Assembly (NCBI GenBank): GCA_030447305.1
Contig: JAUJPC010000003.1
Span: 394,738-458,737, forward strand
Origin: Actinomycetota bacterium
GTDB taxonomy: Bacteria; Actinomycetota; CADDZG01; JAHWKV01
Reading direction: 5' to 3'
Length of the DNA: 64,000 bases
Made by a program: the position numbers and the translations under genes. Numbering within the stretch: position 1 is the first letter of the stretch; each line of letters begins with the position of its first letter. The notes beneath the pieces are model-generated. The model did not search any database. It saw nothing but the letters and a program-made list of their open reading frames with translations, and was not told the origin of the DNA. This document shows, one piece after another, positions 33,440 through 42,935 of the stretch.

Positions 33440-35725
33440 GTGTTAATTCGGGTTTCCCAAATCGCCGCCAGCCGCGACAATCGCTGGGTGAACAAACGCT
33501 GGAATCCTTCCCTATGGGCGTCGCCCAAGCCATTCGGCATCGGAGAAGGGCGACCGAACAACTACCTGGAGATCCTCAAGGCGGTAGGGCAGAACCGCAA
33601 AGAGCTTCCCTACGCATGGCGAATCCTTAATCAGGGGGTGTGCGACGGGTGCTCCCTGGGCACCAAGGGGATGCGGGACTGGACCGTCGATGAGGTCCAT
33701 CTATGCAACGTTCGGCTGCGGCTGCTCGGTCTGAACACCATGCCGGCCATGGATCCGGCTCTGCTGGGTGACGTCTACCAGCTGCGGACCCTGACCAGCC
33801 GGGAGCTTCGCGACCTCGGCCGGCTGCCCTTCCCGATGCTGCGCCGCCGGGGGGAGCGAGGCTTCCTGAGGATTTCGTGGGACGATGCGCTCGACCGTAT
33901 CGCCGCCCGGATCCGCTCCACCGATGGCCGGCGCACTGCTTTCTATCTAACCTCCCGCGGCATGCCGAACGAGAGCTATTACGCGGCGGCCAAGGCGGCA
34001 CGGGCGATGGGAACCAACTCCATCGACAACGCGGCCCGGGTTTGCCACGCCCCCAGCACCTTTGCGCTCAAGGAGGGACTGGGGGTCGCTGCAACCACGT
34101 GCTCCTTCTCGGACTGGATCGGATCCGACCTGGTGGTGTTCATCGGCTCCAACCCGGCCAACAACCAGCCGGTGGCCATGAAGTACCTGTACCACGCCCG
34201 CAAGGAGGGCACGAAGGTGGTCTGCGTAAACCCCTATCGGGAGCCCGGCATGGAACGCTACTGGGTGCCAAGCAACGTGGAGTCCGCGCTGTTCGGGACC
34301 AAGATCACCGACCGGTTCTTCCAGATCAACGCCGGCGGCGATGTCGGCTTCCTGAACGGTGTGCTCAAGCACATGATCGAGCGGAACCTGGTCGATCAGG
34401 CTTTCATCGACGGGCACACTGCCGGGTTTGCAGAGCTCCATTCAGAGTTGCGGATGCAGTCATGGCAGGATCTCGAGCGCCTGGCCGGGTTGCCCAGAAC
34501 CGAGATGGCGGAGTTCGCGGAGATGCTGGCCGCCGCCAAGACCTGCGTCCTGGTGTGGAGCATGGGGGCCACCCAGCACGCATATGGCGAGGACAACGTC
34601 CGGGCGATCGTGAACCTTGGACTGGCGAAGGGCTTCGTCGGCCGTCCGGGATGCGGCCTCATGCCCATACGGGGCCACTCCGGCGTGCAGGGAGGGGCGG
34701 AGATGGGTGCCTACGCAACGGTGTTTCCCGGCGGGGTGGGCGTGGGCAAGGACTCCGCCGGGGCGCTGAGCCGCACATGGGGTTTCGAGGTTCCCACCAC
34801 CCCCGGCATGGTGGCGCCGGAGATGATCGACGCCGCTTCCACCGGGGAGTTGGAGGTGCTGTTCAGCGCCGGAGGCAACTTCCTCGAGGTGATGCCGGAG
34901 CCCCGGTTCGTCGAGGAGGCGCTGGGCCGCATCCCGATGCGGGTCCACATGGACATCGTCGTGTCGTCGCAGATGCTGGTGGAGCCGGCCGGCGAGGTTC
35001 TGGTGCTGCCGGCGGCCACCCGGTACGAGACACCGGGAGGCGTGACGGAGACCTCCACCGAGCGCCGCATCATCTTCTCCCCGGAGGTTCCCGGGCGGCG
35101 GATCGGCGAAGCCCGTCCTGAGTGGGAGGTGTTCCTCGACCTCGCTCGGCGGGTCGTCCCCGAGCATGCCGCAGCCCTGAGCTACGCCGGCACCTCGGAG
35201 CTCAGGAAGGAGATAGCCCGGGTGGTGCCTCTGTACGACGGCATCCAGAACCTGAAGGAGGCCGGGGACTCTTTGCAGTACGGAGGCCCCCATCTGTGTG
35301 CCGGTTGGAACTTTCCCACGTCCGACGGAAAGGCGCACTTCGCAGCGGTCCCGCTGCCCCGGGCCGAGGTGCCGGAGGGATCGTTCGTGTGCACCACCCG
35401 CCGGGGCAAACAGTTCAACAGCATGGTGCAGGAGAACCGGGATCCGATTACCGGAGCCGGCCGGGAGGCGGTCTACATGAATCCCGAAGATGCGGCGTCG
35501 CTGCGACTGGGGGACGGCGATCCCGTTACGCTCCGCAGCCCGGTGGGGGAGTACAGCGGGCGGGTCTTTCTCGCTCCACTGGCACCCGGCAACCTCCAGG
35601 TGCACTGGCCGGAAGGCTCCGCCCTCATCGACAGAGGGTGCCGGTCGAAGGACTCTAAGATCCCCGACTACAACGCTGTGGTAACGGTGTCCCGGGCGGA
35701 CCGGGCGGCGACGCTCGGTGAGTGA
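33440..35725 (+). CDS. FdhF/YdeP-family molybdopterin oxidoreductase (formate dehydrogenase-like)
   Basis: About 761 residues. GVCDGCSLGTKGMRDW near the N-terminus is the short Cys motif of the YdeP branch. AARVCHAPS has Cys followed by His at the Mo position, as in formate dehydrogenase-like enzymes. LVVFIGSNPANNQP and the C-terminal dinucleotide-binding domain are present. Natural substrate of this branch is uncertain. The start is unclear: GTG 33440 has AGGGA upstream; TTG 33419 and GTG 33488 are alternatives. It overlaps fdhD by 8 nt. No beta or gamma subunit is nearby. Confidence 0.85.
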   Translation: MLIRVSQIAASRDNRWVNKRWNPSLWASPKPFGIGEGRPNNYLEILKAVGQNRKELPYAWRILNQGVCDGCSLGTKGMRDWTVDEVHLCNVRLRLLGLNTMPAMDPALLGDVYQLRTLTSRELRDLGRLPFPMLRRRGERGFLRISWDDALDRIAARIRSTDGRRTAFYLTSRGMPNESYYAAAKAARAMGTNSIDNAARVCHAPSTFALKEGLGVAATTCSFSDWIGSDLVVFIGSNPANNQPVAMKYLYHARKEGTKVVCVNPYREPGMERYWVPSNVESALFGTKITDRFFQINAGGDVGFLNGVLKHMIERNLVDQAFIDGHTAGFAELHSELRMQSWQDLERLAGLPRTEMAEFAEMLAAAKTCVLVWSMGATQHAYGEDNVRAIVNLGLAKGFVGRPGCGLMPIRGHSGVQGGAEMGAYATVFPGGVGVGKDSAGALSRTWGFEVPTTPGMVAPEMIDAASTGELEVLFSAGGNFLEVMPEPRFVEEALGRIPMRVHMDIVVSSQMLVEPAGEVLVLPAATRYETPGGVTETSTERRIIFSPEVPGRRIGEARPEWEVFLDLARRVVPEHAAALSYAGTSELRKEIARVVPLYDGIQNLKEAGDSLQYGGPHLCAGWNFPTSDGKAHFAAVPLPRAEVPEGSFVCTTRRGKQFNSMVQENRDPITGAGREAVYMNPEDAASLRLGDGDPVTLRSPVGEYSGRVFLAPLAPGNLQVHWPEGSALIDRGCRSKDSKIPDYNAVVTVSRADRAATLGE

Positions 35726-36551
35726 CCGACCGGGTGCCTCCCGCCCGGCGGTGATCCGCCGGGTCGCGCGGGACGGGACGGTCAAGCCCAGGTCGGAGAC
35801 CCTCGCCACGGAGGAGCCCCTCGACATCCGGCTGAACGCTGCCGGGCAGGAGCACGCGCTGACCGTCACCATGCGGACGCCGGGCAACGACTTCGAGCTG
35901 GCGGCAGGTTTTCTCTACGGGGAGTCGGTCCTCGCCCGCAAGGACGATCTTTTGGCGGTCCGGTACTGTCAGCCGCAGCCGGAGCAGCAGTACAACGTGG
36001 TCACCGTGGACCTGCGTGGTGCCGTGCCGGAGACAGCAAGGCTCGACCGGAACTTCTACACCTCGAGCGCCTGCGGGGTGTGTGGCAAGGCCACCCTGGA
36101 GCAGATTGCCGTCACCGGGGTACCGGCGCTGGGGCCGGGACCCAGGGTGGGTGCGGACGTCATCCTTTCCCTCCCGGAGCGGCTGAGGAGGGCCCAGAAG
36201 GTGTTCGCCAGGACGGGCGGCGTCCACGCGGCAGGTCTTTTTGATGCGGAAGGCGGTCTGGAGTGCGTGCGGGAGGACGTCGGGCGCCACAACGCGATGG
36301 ACAAGCTGGTGGGGTGGGCATATCTGCAGGGCCGGCTGCCGTTGACCGATCACATCATTCTGGTCAGTGGACGAGCAAGCTTCGAGCTGGTCCAAAAAGC
36401 CCTGAGGGCAGGCGCCGGCGTGCTGTGCGCCGTCTCGGCCCCGTCGACGCTGGCCGTGGATCTGGCTTCCCGCTTCGGGATGACGCTGGTGGGCTTTCTT
36501 CGGGACGACTCGTTCAACATCTACAACGGCGATGAACGGGTCGTTCCGTGA
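35718..36551 (+). CDS. fdhD: Formate dehydrogenase accessory sulfurtransferase FdhD
   Basis: 277 residues from GTG 35718. SSACGVCGKATLEQ carries the Cys pair that passes sulfur from IscS to the Mo cofactor. GGVHAAGLFD, REDVGRHNAMDKLVG and LVSGRASFELVQKA are further family motifs. Its tight coupling to the YdeP-type gene indicates that enzyme needs a sulfido ligand and is therefore formate-dehydrogenase-like. Confidence 0.95.
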   Translation: MSDRPGASRPAVIRRVARDGTVKPRSETLATEEPLDIRLNAAGQEHALTVTMRTPGNDFELAAGFLYGESVLARKDDLLAVRYCQPQPEQQYNVVTVDLRGAVPETARLDRNFYTSSACGVCGKATLEQIAVTGVPALGPGPRVGADVILSLPERLRRAQKVFARTGGVHAAGLFDAEGGLECVREDVGRHNAMDKLVGWAYLQGRLPLTDHIILVSGRASFELVQKALRAGAGVLCAVSAPSTLAVDLASRFGMTLVGFLRDDSFNIYNGDERVVP

Positions 36552-36574
36552 GCTTCAGTTGGCTGGTTTTATCC

Positions 36575-36589
36575 CGGCCCGAAGGGCCG
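36575..36589. terminator. Hairpin between convergent fdhD and bactofilin-like gene
   Basis: CGGCCC-GAA-GGGCCG is a 6-bp GC stem in the 39-nt gap between the two stops. There is no T-run after it on the plus strand. It fits the I-shaped terminators common in high-GC Gram-positives. Confidence 0.45.
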
Positions 36590-36590
36590 C

Positions 36591-37802
36591 TCAGGCGTCC
36601 GCTGACGCCGCCGGCATCGGAGGGGCAGCCGGCGGCGGGACGCCTCCGGCTGCCCGGGGCTTCCGCCACTGGGCGAATGCGACCATGCCCGCCCCCAGGG
36701 CGAACACCGCTACCAGGAATTCCACCAGGCCGCCGATAAACGGGATAAGGGATACAAGAGTAAGCAGCGCGACACCCACTGCGAGGGTCTTGAGAGAATC
36801 GGCAAAGGTCCGTTGCCCCGCCACGTCGTTTCGGTAAAGGATCATCAGCCCCAGCAGGTAACCCACTGCCACCTTGGCCAGCAGCAGAAGGAAGGTGTAC
36901 ACGCCGATGAGCAGTACCGGCACCGATACCCCGGCTCGAACGATCAACGTCAGGATGAACAGAATGAAGGCCACGATGGGGACCACGAAGAGCCCGGCGA
37001 TACCGACTCCCAGGCTGGGAAGCGGCGTCCTCCGCATCGTCCCGGCCAGTGCCGGCAACAGGTCGGGCAGAAGCCAAAGGATGATCAAACCAAGAAGGAT
37101 CGCCCCAGCCACGACTCGAAGAAACTCGAGGATGGCGTCCACCACGGGGTTGCCGTCGTCGGGTTCTTGCCTTCGCTCTCTGCGGACCACCCTCCCTGCT
37201 ACCTGCGCACCGGGATCGATGTCTGCTTCGTTGGCGGAGGTGTAGATCAGGTCCCCTCCAATCCTTGCGCCATTGGCCAGAGTGATGTTCTGACTCTCCA
37301 CTTTGACGTCGCCTCCCACGGTGCCTCTGATAGTCAGGGAGCTCGTGCCGCCCAGCACGTTGCGGCCTACGCTTCCGGCAATTTCGAGGCTCTCGCCACC
37401 CGCCACCACGTCTCGGCCCACGTTGCCCTCGGAACCGATGGCAACCGTCTGTCCGGCACCGAGCAGGTCCTGGTTCACCGTCCCGGTTATCTCGACGTCT
37501 TGAGCGGCGACTCTGGCGGAATGCTGCACCATGCCGGAAATTGTGACGATCTGGGCACCGGCAAAGAATGACTGACCTGTGGAGCCGGTCAACCCGACGC
37601 TGCGTCCGGCGGCAAAGACGTCGCCCGTGACGTCACCGGAGACCATGATCTCCTCCGCCGCAACGTAGACATCGTCGTCGACGGCCCCGCTGACCTCCTG
37701 CCGGCCCTCGTTCGCCCTAAAGTCGGCCGCCAGCGCCAAGCCGGGGAGGGCGGCCAGGATCAAAACGCTGAACACACAAGTGACGGCTGCACGGTTATGC
37801 AA
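36591..37802 (-). CDS. Exported bactofilin-like repeat protein with C-terminal membrane domain
   Basis: 403 residues. A signal peptide (1-25, ALA-A end) is followed by about 180 residues of repeating beta units of the form G.V..DV.AAG..V.I.G.V, resembling the right-handed bactofilin/polymer-forming helix. Then come four or five membrane helices (about 230-375) and a Pro/Ala-rich tail. The repeat domain would lie outside the cell. Such fusions occur in bacteria but the role is unknown. Single gene. Confidence 0.72.
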   Translation of the reverse strand: MHNRAAVTCVFSVLILAALPGLALAADFRANEGRQEVSGAVDDDVYVAAEEIMVSGDVTGDVFAAGRSVGLTGSTGQSFFAGAQIVTISGMVQHSARVAAQDVEITGTVNQDLLGAGQTVAIGSEGNVGRDVVAGGESLEIAGSVGRNVLGGTSSLTIRGTVGGDVKVESQNITLANGARIGGDLIYTSANEADIDPGAQVAGRVVRRERRQEPDDGNPVVDAILEFLRVVAGAILLGLIILWLLPDLLPALAGTMRRTPLPSLGVGIAGLFVVPIVAFILFILTLIVRAGVSVPVLLIGVYTFLLLLAKVAVGYLLGLMILYRNDVAGQRTFADSLKTLAVGVALLTLVSLIPFIGGLVEFLVAVFALGAGMVAFAQWRKPRAAGGVPPPAAPPMPAASADA

Positions 37803-37943
37803 AGCGACCTGCCTTATCCTTGCAGCTTGTCATTATAGGAGGGGCAGAGGCAGCGTCGAACCCCCTTGCCGAGGGTGCCCGCATCCGGACGGAACTGACC
37901 GAGGTCCTGGACGGAGCGCCGGGTGCGCAGGCCGGTGCGGACG

Positions 37944-38099
37944 TTACTTTCCCAGGCCGAGCATCCTCACCTGGAACCGGCGGTTGCAGGACTCGCAGTA
38001 GAACTGGCCGGGGTCGTCGATCGGAACGAAGTCCTGCTCCCCGCAAAAGGGGCAGTAGAACGGCTGCGCCCTGGATGGGCCGGCCTCGGAGTCGCTCAA
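37944..38099 (-). CDS. Small zinc-ribbon protein of the sulfite reductase operon
   Basis: 51 residues from TTG 38099, 12 nt after the cysH stop. Two Cys pairs, FYCPFCGEQDF and FYCESCNRRFQV, form a complete rubredoxin-like zinc ribbon. Small Cys-pair proteins accompany sulfite reductase and APS reductase in other actinobacteria, so it is likely genuine despite its size. Possible roles are an assembly factor or electron mediator; neither is shown. Confidence 0.65.
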   Translation of the reverse strand: MSDSEAGPSRAQPFYCPFCGEQDFVPIDDPGQFYCESCNRRFQVRMLGLGK

Positions 38100-38111
38100 G
38101 GACCGGCCGAC

Positions 38112-38864
38112 CTAGCCGGCGGTTGGTCCGGGTTCCGGCGGGTCGGCGACAGCCGGATGGACCTGATGGATGCCGCACTCCGCCCTGAGCGTTCCGTTCC
38201 AGCGGCCCTCACGGCCGTTCCCGGGGATGGTGCAGGGGACGCAGCCGATCGAGTCGTAACCGTCGAGCTTGAGCGGGTTGACGATGAGGTCGTTGTCCTC
38301 GATGTACCTCTCCACCTGTTCGTCACTCCACTCAACGATCGGGTTGATCTTCACGAGCCCTCGGCCGGCGTCCCACTCGACCGCCTTGGCCTTCGCCCGG
38401 GTCTCCGACTCCACCCGGCGCAGACCCGACATCCACGCCTTCTTGTCCTTGAGGTAGTTGTTCATCGGCACCACCTTGCGAGCGGCACAGCATGCCTTGT
38501 AACCCTCCTGGGACCACACGGCCGGCTCATCGACAGGCTCCAGCATCACAAGGTTTACGTTGTAGCGATTGCGGACCGCTCTGGCGGTAGCCAGGGTCTC
38601 GTAGAAGTGGAATCCGGTGTCGAGGAAGAAGACCTCAACTTGCGGCTCTATCTTCCAGGCAAGATCGATGAGCACCGAGTCCTGCATGGAGCTGGCGAGG
38701 ACCACCTCCAGACCGAACTCCTGAAATGCCCACTCGATGATCTCCTCGGCAGGCACCCCCTCGAAGTCGGGAAGCTCCGGTGCGATGGTTCCCCCGCCAG
38801 GGGAAGTAATTATCGGAAGCGCCCGCCTTCGGCGCTTTTCCAGGATGGCCTCCGTCGGCGTCAT
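38112..38864 (-). CDS. cysH: Assimilatory adenylylsulfate (APS) reductase CysH
   Basis: 250 residues from ATG 38864 (ATGA overlap with the sulfite reductase stop). The PAPS-reductase fold shows SSMQDSVLIDLA and FLDTGFHFYET. The four Cys of the [4Fe-4S] cluster, CCAARK and GCVPCT, indicate an APS- rather than PAPS-using enzyme. ECGIH at the end carries the catalytic Cys. It reduces APS to sulfite with thioredoxin. With cysDN this gives sulfate to sulfite without needing CysC. Confidence 0.94.
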   Translation of the reverse strand: MTPTEAILEKRRRRALPIITSPGGGTIAPELPDFEGVPAEEIIEWAFQEFGLEVVLASSMQDSVLIDLAWKIEPQVEVFFLDTGFHFYETLATARAVRNRYNVNLVMLEPVDEPAVWSQEGYKACCAARKVVPMNNYLKDKKAWMSGLRRVESETRAKAKAVEWDAGRGLVKINPIVEWSDEQVERYIEDNDLIVNPLKLDGYDSIGCVPCTIPGNGREGRWNGTLRAECGIHQVHPAVADPPEPGPTAG

Positions 38865-40504
38865 TTGAGCCAGACCTCCGGCGCCCGAGCGGACCACTCG
38901 TGGAACTTCTCATCTTGGGTTCGAGTGGCGAGGTACTGGCGGAGCAGTTTCTCGAGGTAGTCGGCGAGGGCGTGGGCGGGAACCTTTAAGGCTTTCACCT
39001 TACGGCCGAACCGGTAGTCGTCGCCGAGATGTCCGCCGAGGTGGACCTGAAAGCCGTCGATCTTAGTCCCATCCGGCTTGGTCATAAGCGAGCCCATCAG
39101 CCCGATGTCGGCTATCTGGAAGCGGGCGCAGGAGTTCGGGCAGCCGTTGAGGTTGATGCGGATCGGCTCGTCGAAGTCGGGTAGCCGCTCCTCCAGCTCC
39201 CGGTACAGCCAGTCGGCCCGGCTCTTGGTCTCCACAATCGCGAGCTTGCAGAACTCGATGCCGGTGCACGCCATCGTCCCTCGGCGAAAGACGCTGGGGT
39301 TGACCCTAAGGTCCTGGCGCTCCAGCTTGTCGACGAGCGCGGGAGTGCGGGATGGCTCGACGTCGAGAATCACCATCTTTTGCTGGGTGGTGGCTCTGAG
39401 CCGCCCCGATCCATACTCGTCGGCGAGATCGGCGGCGTAGCAAAGCTGCTGGGCGGAGGTCCGGCCGGCACGCGGGGCAAAGCCCACGTAGTTGCGCCCG
39501 TCCTTCTGTGGAAACGTGCCGACGTGGTCCCGCTGCGTCGTGGTCGAAGGAGATGGAGCCGGGCCGTCCGGCAGGGCAAAGCCCAGGTACTCCTTCTCCA
39601 TAACCTCTCGGTACTTCACGGGTCCCCACTCGGCCATCAAGAACTTGACCCGGGCACGGTTGCGAGCCCGGCGGAAGCCGTAATCGCGGAAGACGCCGGC
39701 GGCTGCCCCCCAGACGTCGACGATCTGGTCCCGCTCGACGAACACTCCCAGGCGCTTGCCGAAGTGGGGGTTGGGGCCGAGTCCTCCTCCCACCCACAAG
39801 TCGTAACCGACACTGTCGCCGCTTTGAACCCCGACAAACGCCAGGTCGTGCGTTTCATGCTGGGCGCAGTGCTGATGGCACGCGGTGACCGCCGTCTTGA
39901 ACTTGCGTGGGAGGTTGGAGAATGCCGGATCGCCCAGAAAGCGGTTGCTGACGGCGAAAAGGTCGGGTGTGGCATCGAATAGCTCGTTCTCGTCAACGCC
40001 GGCCACCGGACAGCCGAGCATGTTGCGCGGCGTGTCGCCGCACGCCTCGCAGGTAGTCAGTCCCACTCCCTCGAGCAGCTCCCAAATAGCCGGAACATCC
40101 TGGATGCGAATCCAGTGAAGCTGGATGTTTTGGCGGTCGGTGACGTCGGCCACGCTCCGTCCGTAGCGCTCGGCGACGTGGGCGATGACCCTGAGCTGCT
40201 CGCTGGTCATCTGACCCCCGGCGATGCGGACCCGGAGCATGAAGAACTCGTCCTCGAGCTCCCACGGCTCGGCACGGGCGGTAAGGCCGCCCGGGATGCC
40301 CTGCCGGCGTTGGGTGTAGAGACCCCACCAACGCATGCGGCTGCGCAGGTCGTCCGGCCAGATGGATGAGAATCCCTGTTTGGAGTAGGTGTTGAGAATG
40401 CGGTCCCGGACGTTCAGGCCGTTGTCGTCCTTCTTGATTGCTTCGGCCTTGTTGAGCGGCTCCCGGTACCCGAGTGCCCACTGACCTTCCCCAAACCGCG
40501 CCAT
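38861..40504 (-). CDS. Assimilatory ferredoxin-sulfite reductase (SirA/NirA family)
   Basis: 547 residues, a siroheme [4Fe-4S] enzyme reducing sulfite to sulfide. Ligands are CTGIEFC and NGCPNSC. RQNIQLHWI, CGDTPRNMLGCP and CHQHC complete the pattern. The sulfite role follows from the operon with cysH. The sister enzyme at 10977 is with narK. A clear promoter lies upstream at 40531-40559. Confidence 0.92.
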   Translation of the reverse strand: MARFGEGQWALGYREPLNKAEAIKKDDNGLNVRDRILNTYSKQGFSSIWPDDLRSRMRWWGLYTQRRQGIPGGLTARAEPWELEDEFFMLRVRIAGGQMTSEQLRVIAHVAERYGRSVADVTDRQNIQLHWIRIQDVPAIWELLEGVGLTTCEACGDTPRNMLGCPVAGVDENELFDATPDLFAVSNRFLGDPAFSNLPRKFKTAVTACHQHCAQHETHDLAFVGVQSGDSVGYDLWVGGGLGPNPHFGKRLGVFVERDQIVDVWGAAAGVFRDYGFRRARNRARVKFLMAEWGPVKYREVMEKEYLGFALPDGPAPSPSTTTQRDHVGTFPQKDGRNYVGFAPRAGRTSAQQLCYAADLADEYGSGRLRATTQQKMVILDVEPSRTPALVDKLERQDLRVNPSVFRRGTMACTGIEFCKLAIVETKSRADWLYRELEERLPDFDEPIRINLNGCPNSCARFQIADIGLMGSLMTKPDGTKIDGFQVHLGGHLGDDYRFGRKVKALKVPAHALADYLEKLLRQYLATRTQDEKFHEWSARAPEVWLK

Positions 40505-40530
40505 TTACAACCTTTCTCCGTTCAACACTA

Positions 40531-40559
40531 TTTGTACAGTGCAAAATGATTTATGTCAA
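40531..40559 (-). promoter_or_regulatory. Promoter of the sulfite reductase operon
   Basis: On the minus strand TTGACA (40559-40554), a 17-nt spacer and TACAAA (40536-40531) are followed by the start codon about 27 nt downstream of the -10. The spacer/-10 region TTTTGCACTGTACAAA is a partial inverted repeat that could be a sulfur-regulator site. Confidence 0.6.
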
Positions 40560-40609
40560 CCATCGCTCGGGGGTGAGCGCACTTCGCGGGTTTGTGGGAC
40601 GCTCGACCC

Positions 40610-41557
40610 ATGAGCTCAATCTTCGAGATGGATGGTCTTTTGGCCATGGCGCTGGTCCTGGTGGTCCCGCTCGGTTTGTCGATGTTCCGGTGGAGCGACC
40701 CCCAGGCAGAACGCCTGCGAGCGCTGGCAGCCAAGGCGGCCCCTTACGCCGGCCTGGCGGCGGCACTGTCGCTGTTTTTGGGCGACGGACAGGGGGCTGA
40801 CAACGTCAACGCCTTTCTTTCCTCGGCATGGCTGGCGGTTTGCGTGGCGATAGGGATCTCGGCTGCGGCCGAGGTCCTCAGAACCCGTCCTTCGGTGGTG
40901 GAGGCTTATCTGCCGATCGCGGCGTGCGCCTACCTGGTCGCCGGCGCCGTTTGGTTGGTACTTTTCCAGGCGGACGTCCGTCCGATGGACCTGCCGATCG
41001 AGCGTGTGGAGCTCACTACGGTTCATTTCTACTATGCCGGCTTCGCTGCACCGGTCCTCGCTGCGCAGGCCGCCCGGTGGCTGCGGGCTCTGCCCGGCAA
41101 GTGGGACCGCCTTGCTGCCTTCTCCGGTCTGGGAGTCCTCCTTGCCATGGCGATGGTCGTCGCCGGCATCAGCGGTTCGCCCCTGATGGAGGTTGAGGGA
41201 AGCATCATCATGGCACTGTCCCTGGTGGCGATAGCCGCGGGCACCACACTGATCTCGTTCCGCCTGCCGGTTGCGCCCAGAGTCCTGTTGCTGATCTCCT
41301 CCGCGAGCGTATGGGTGGCGATGGTGCTGGCCGTGCAGTACGCCTTCGGCCAGTACACGGTTTCGGGCGAGGTTTCCGTCCGCGATATGGCCCGGACGCA
41401 CGGCGTGCTTACCCTTGTTTTTGCCGCGTGCGGGCTGCTCGGATGGAAGCTGGCGGCCAAGAAGACAACGCTCGCCCGGCGGGCGGTGGAACCGGAGAAG
41501 CCGGCTGGGGAGGAAACCGATCAGCGGGCCCCAGCGGCGCCGGCAGATAAGGCCTGA
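40610..41557 (+). CDS. YndJ-like multi-pass membrane protein
   Basis: 315 residues with about nine hydrophobic helices and a polar Lys/Glu/Pro-rich tail. LTTVHFYYAGFAAPV is the family's most recognisable motif (YndJ-like). No transport signature is evident. It diverges from the sulfite reductase operon across a 105-bp spacer and converges on an MFS gene. Confidence 0.6.
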   Translation: MSSIFEMDGLLAMALVLVVPLGLSMFRWSDPQAERLRALAAKAAPYAGLAAALSLFLGDGQGADNVNAFLSSAWLAVCVAIGISAAAEVLRTRPSVVEAYLPIAACAYLVAGAVWLVLFQADVRPMDLPIERVELTTVHFYYAGFAAPVLAAQAARWLRALPGKWDRLAAFSGLGVLLAMAMVVAGISGSPLMEVEGSIIMALSLVAIAAGTTLISFRLPVAPRVLLLISSASVWVAMVLAVQYAFGQYTVSGEVSVRDMARTHGVLTLVFAACGLLGWKLAAKKTTLARRAVEPEKPAGEETDQRAPAAPADKA

Positions 41558-41579
41558 GCGGCGGCTCAGCCGGCAGCCG

Positions 41580-42857
41580 TCATACCGCCCAGCCGGCAGT
41601 CGGCTTCTGCCTAAATCGGTGGACGAGCGTAAGAGCCGTAAGGACCACCATGAGAGCCACCAGACCCGAGAGCACCCGGTAGGAGGTAGCACCCATGACG
41701 GCTCCAGCCAACAGGGCGCCCCCGGCCCCGCAGATGTTCATGACCAGGTCGGAAAAGCCCTGCACCGCCGGGCGTAGCTCGAGTGTCAGGGCCTCCGAAA
41801 GCATCGAAGAACCCGCGATCAGACCGCAGGACCAGCCAACGCCCAAAAGGAACAGCCCTACGGTTACAAGGGGCACATTATGACCCGCAGTACCGGCAAT
41901 CCCGGCGGCGGCCAGGAGGAGCAACATTCCCATCACGAGGACCGACGACTTCCCTGCCCGGTCGGCCAGCCAACCGATGAGTGGCGCGAGCATGTACATT
42001 CCGGCAATGTGCAGACTGATCACGATTCCTATGACCTTGAGATCGGCATGCCCCCGGTCAAGGTGCACCGGCGTCATGGACATGATCGACACCATGGCTG
42101 TATGACTGACCGCTATTGCCAACAACGCCCGGCGAGCGGCGGGCACAACCTTCAGGGAGGCCCAGGCGGCTCTCGCCGTCGTCCGAACCGGCGTTCTCCT
42201 CCCGTCGGGATAAGAAATTGAGGCGGTGCGCGCCAGGAGCAGAGGGTCTGGCCGCAGCCCGAGATTGAGTATGATCCCGGCGACTGCAAATGTCAGCCCT
42301 GCCACGGCGAAAGGACCGGCCGCAGCGGTCAGGCCCAGCCGAAGCCCAAGGGCGGATGCCGGCTGCGCCAGATTTGGACCGGCCACCGCCCCGATAGTCG
42401 CAGCCCATACTACCCACGACAGGTGCCGTGCGGCATGTCCGGGGGGCGCAAGGTCGGTTGCTGCGTAGCGGGCCGACAGGTTCCCAGCGGTGCCGCCGCC
42501 AAACAGTACGAGCGCAGCCAGCAAGAGCGGCCAAACCGCCCAAGAAATTGCCGCCACCGCAAGAACAGAACCGATGAGTGCGGCGCCGTAGGCAAGCGAA
42601 AGGCCGGCTCTTCGGCCGCCACGGCCCGCAGCGCTCGCGGTGGGAAGTGCGAGCAGCGCCGCGCCAAGGACGGCCGCCGTTGCCGCCAGTCCGCTCAGCG
42701 CAGTTGAACCGGACAGCTCGTGGACCACCAGGGAGCTGAGCGCGAAACCCACTGAGATCCCCATTCCGCTGACGATCTGTGCAGCTGCCAGGACGCCGAG
42801 AATGCGCCGCTGGACCCGGCCGATGTCAATATGTCGCTCGCCCGTAACCGCAGTCAT
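41580..42857 (-). CDS. MFS transporter, substrate unknown
   Basis: 425 residues with 12 predicted helices. GWLADRAGKSSVLVMG is the MFS signature between helices, and TASAAGRGGRRAG the equivalent in the first half. The closest feel is drug or metabolite efflux of the MFS_1 type. It lies 78 nt downstream of cysC on the same strand and could be carried on the cysDNC transcript, but nothing ties it to sulfur. Confidence 0.8.
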   Translation of the reverse strand: MTAVTGERHIDIGRVQRRILGVLAAAQIVSGMGISVGFALSSLVVHELSGSTALSGLAATAAVLGAALLALPTASAAGRGGRRAGLSLAYGAALIGSVLAVAAISWAVWPLLLAALVLFGGGTAGNLSARYAATDLAPPGHAARHLSWVVWAATIGAVAGPNLAQPASALGLRLGLTAAAGPFAVAGLTFAVAGIILNLGLRPDPLLLARTASISYPDGRRTPVRTTARAAWASLKVVPAARRALLAIAVSHTAMVSIMSMTPVHLDRGHADLKVIGIVISLHIAGMYMLAPLIGWLADRAGKSSVLVMGMLLLLAAAGIAGTAGHNVPLVTVGLFLLGVGWSCGLIAGSSMLSEALTLELRPAVQGFSDLVMNICGAGGALLAGAVMGATSYRVLSGLVALMVVLTALTLVHRFRQKPTAGWAV

Positions 42858-42935
42858 TGATGAAGTTTGGCACGACTTACTGCAGCGGCAGGTTGTTGTG
42901 AAGCGTCTTGTGTCCTGGTTCGCCGAGGACTGCTG

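Noticed and set aside
34460-35887. Long minus-strand reading frame (475 codons)
   Set aside because: Antisense of the YdeP-type oxidoreductase, no coherent motifs.
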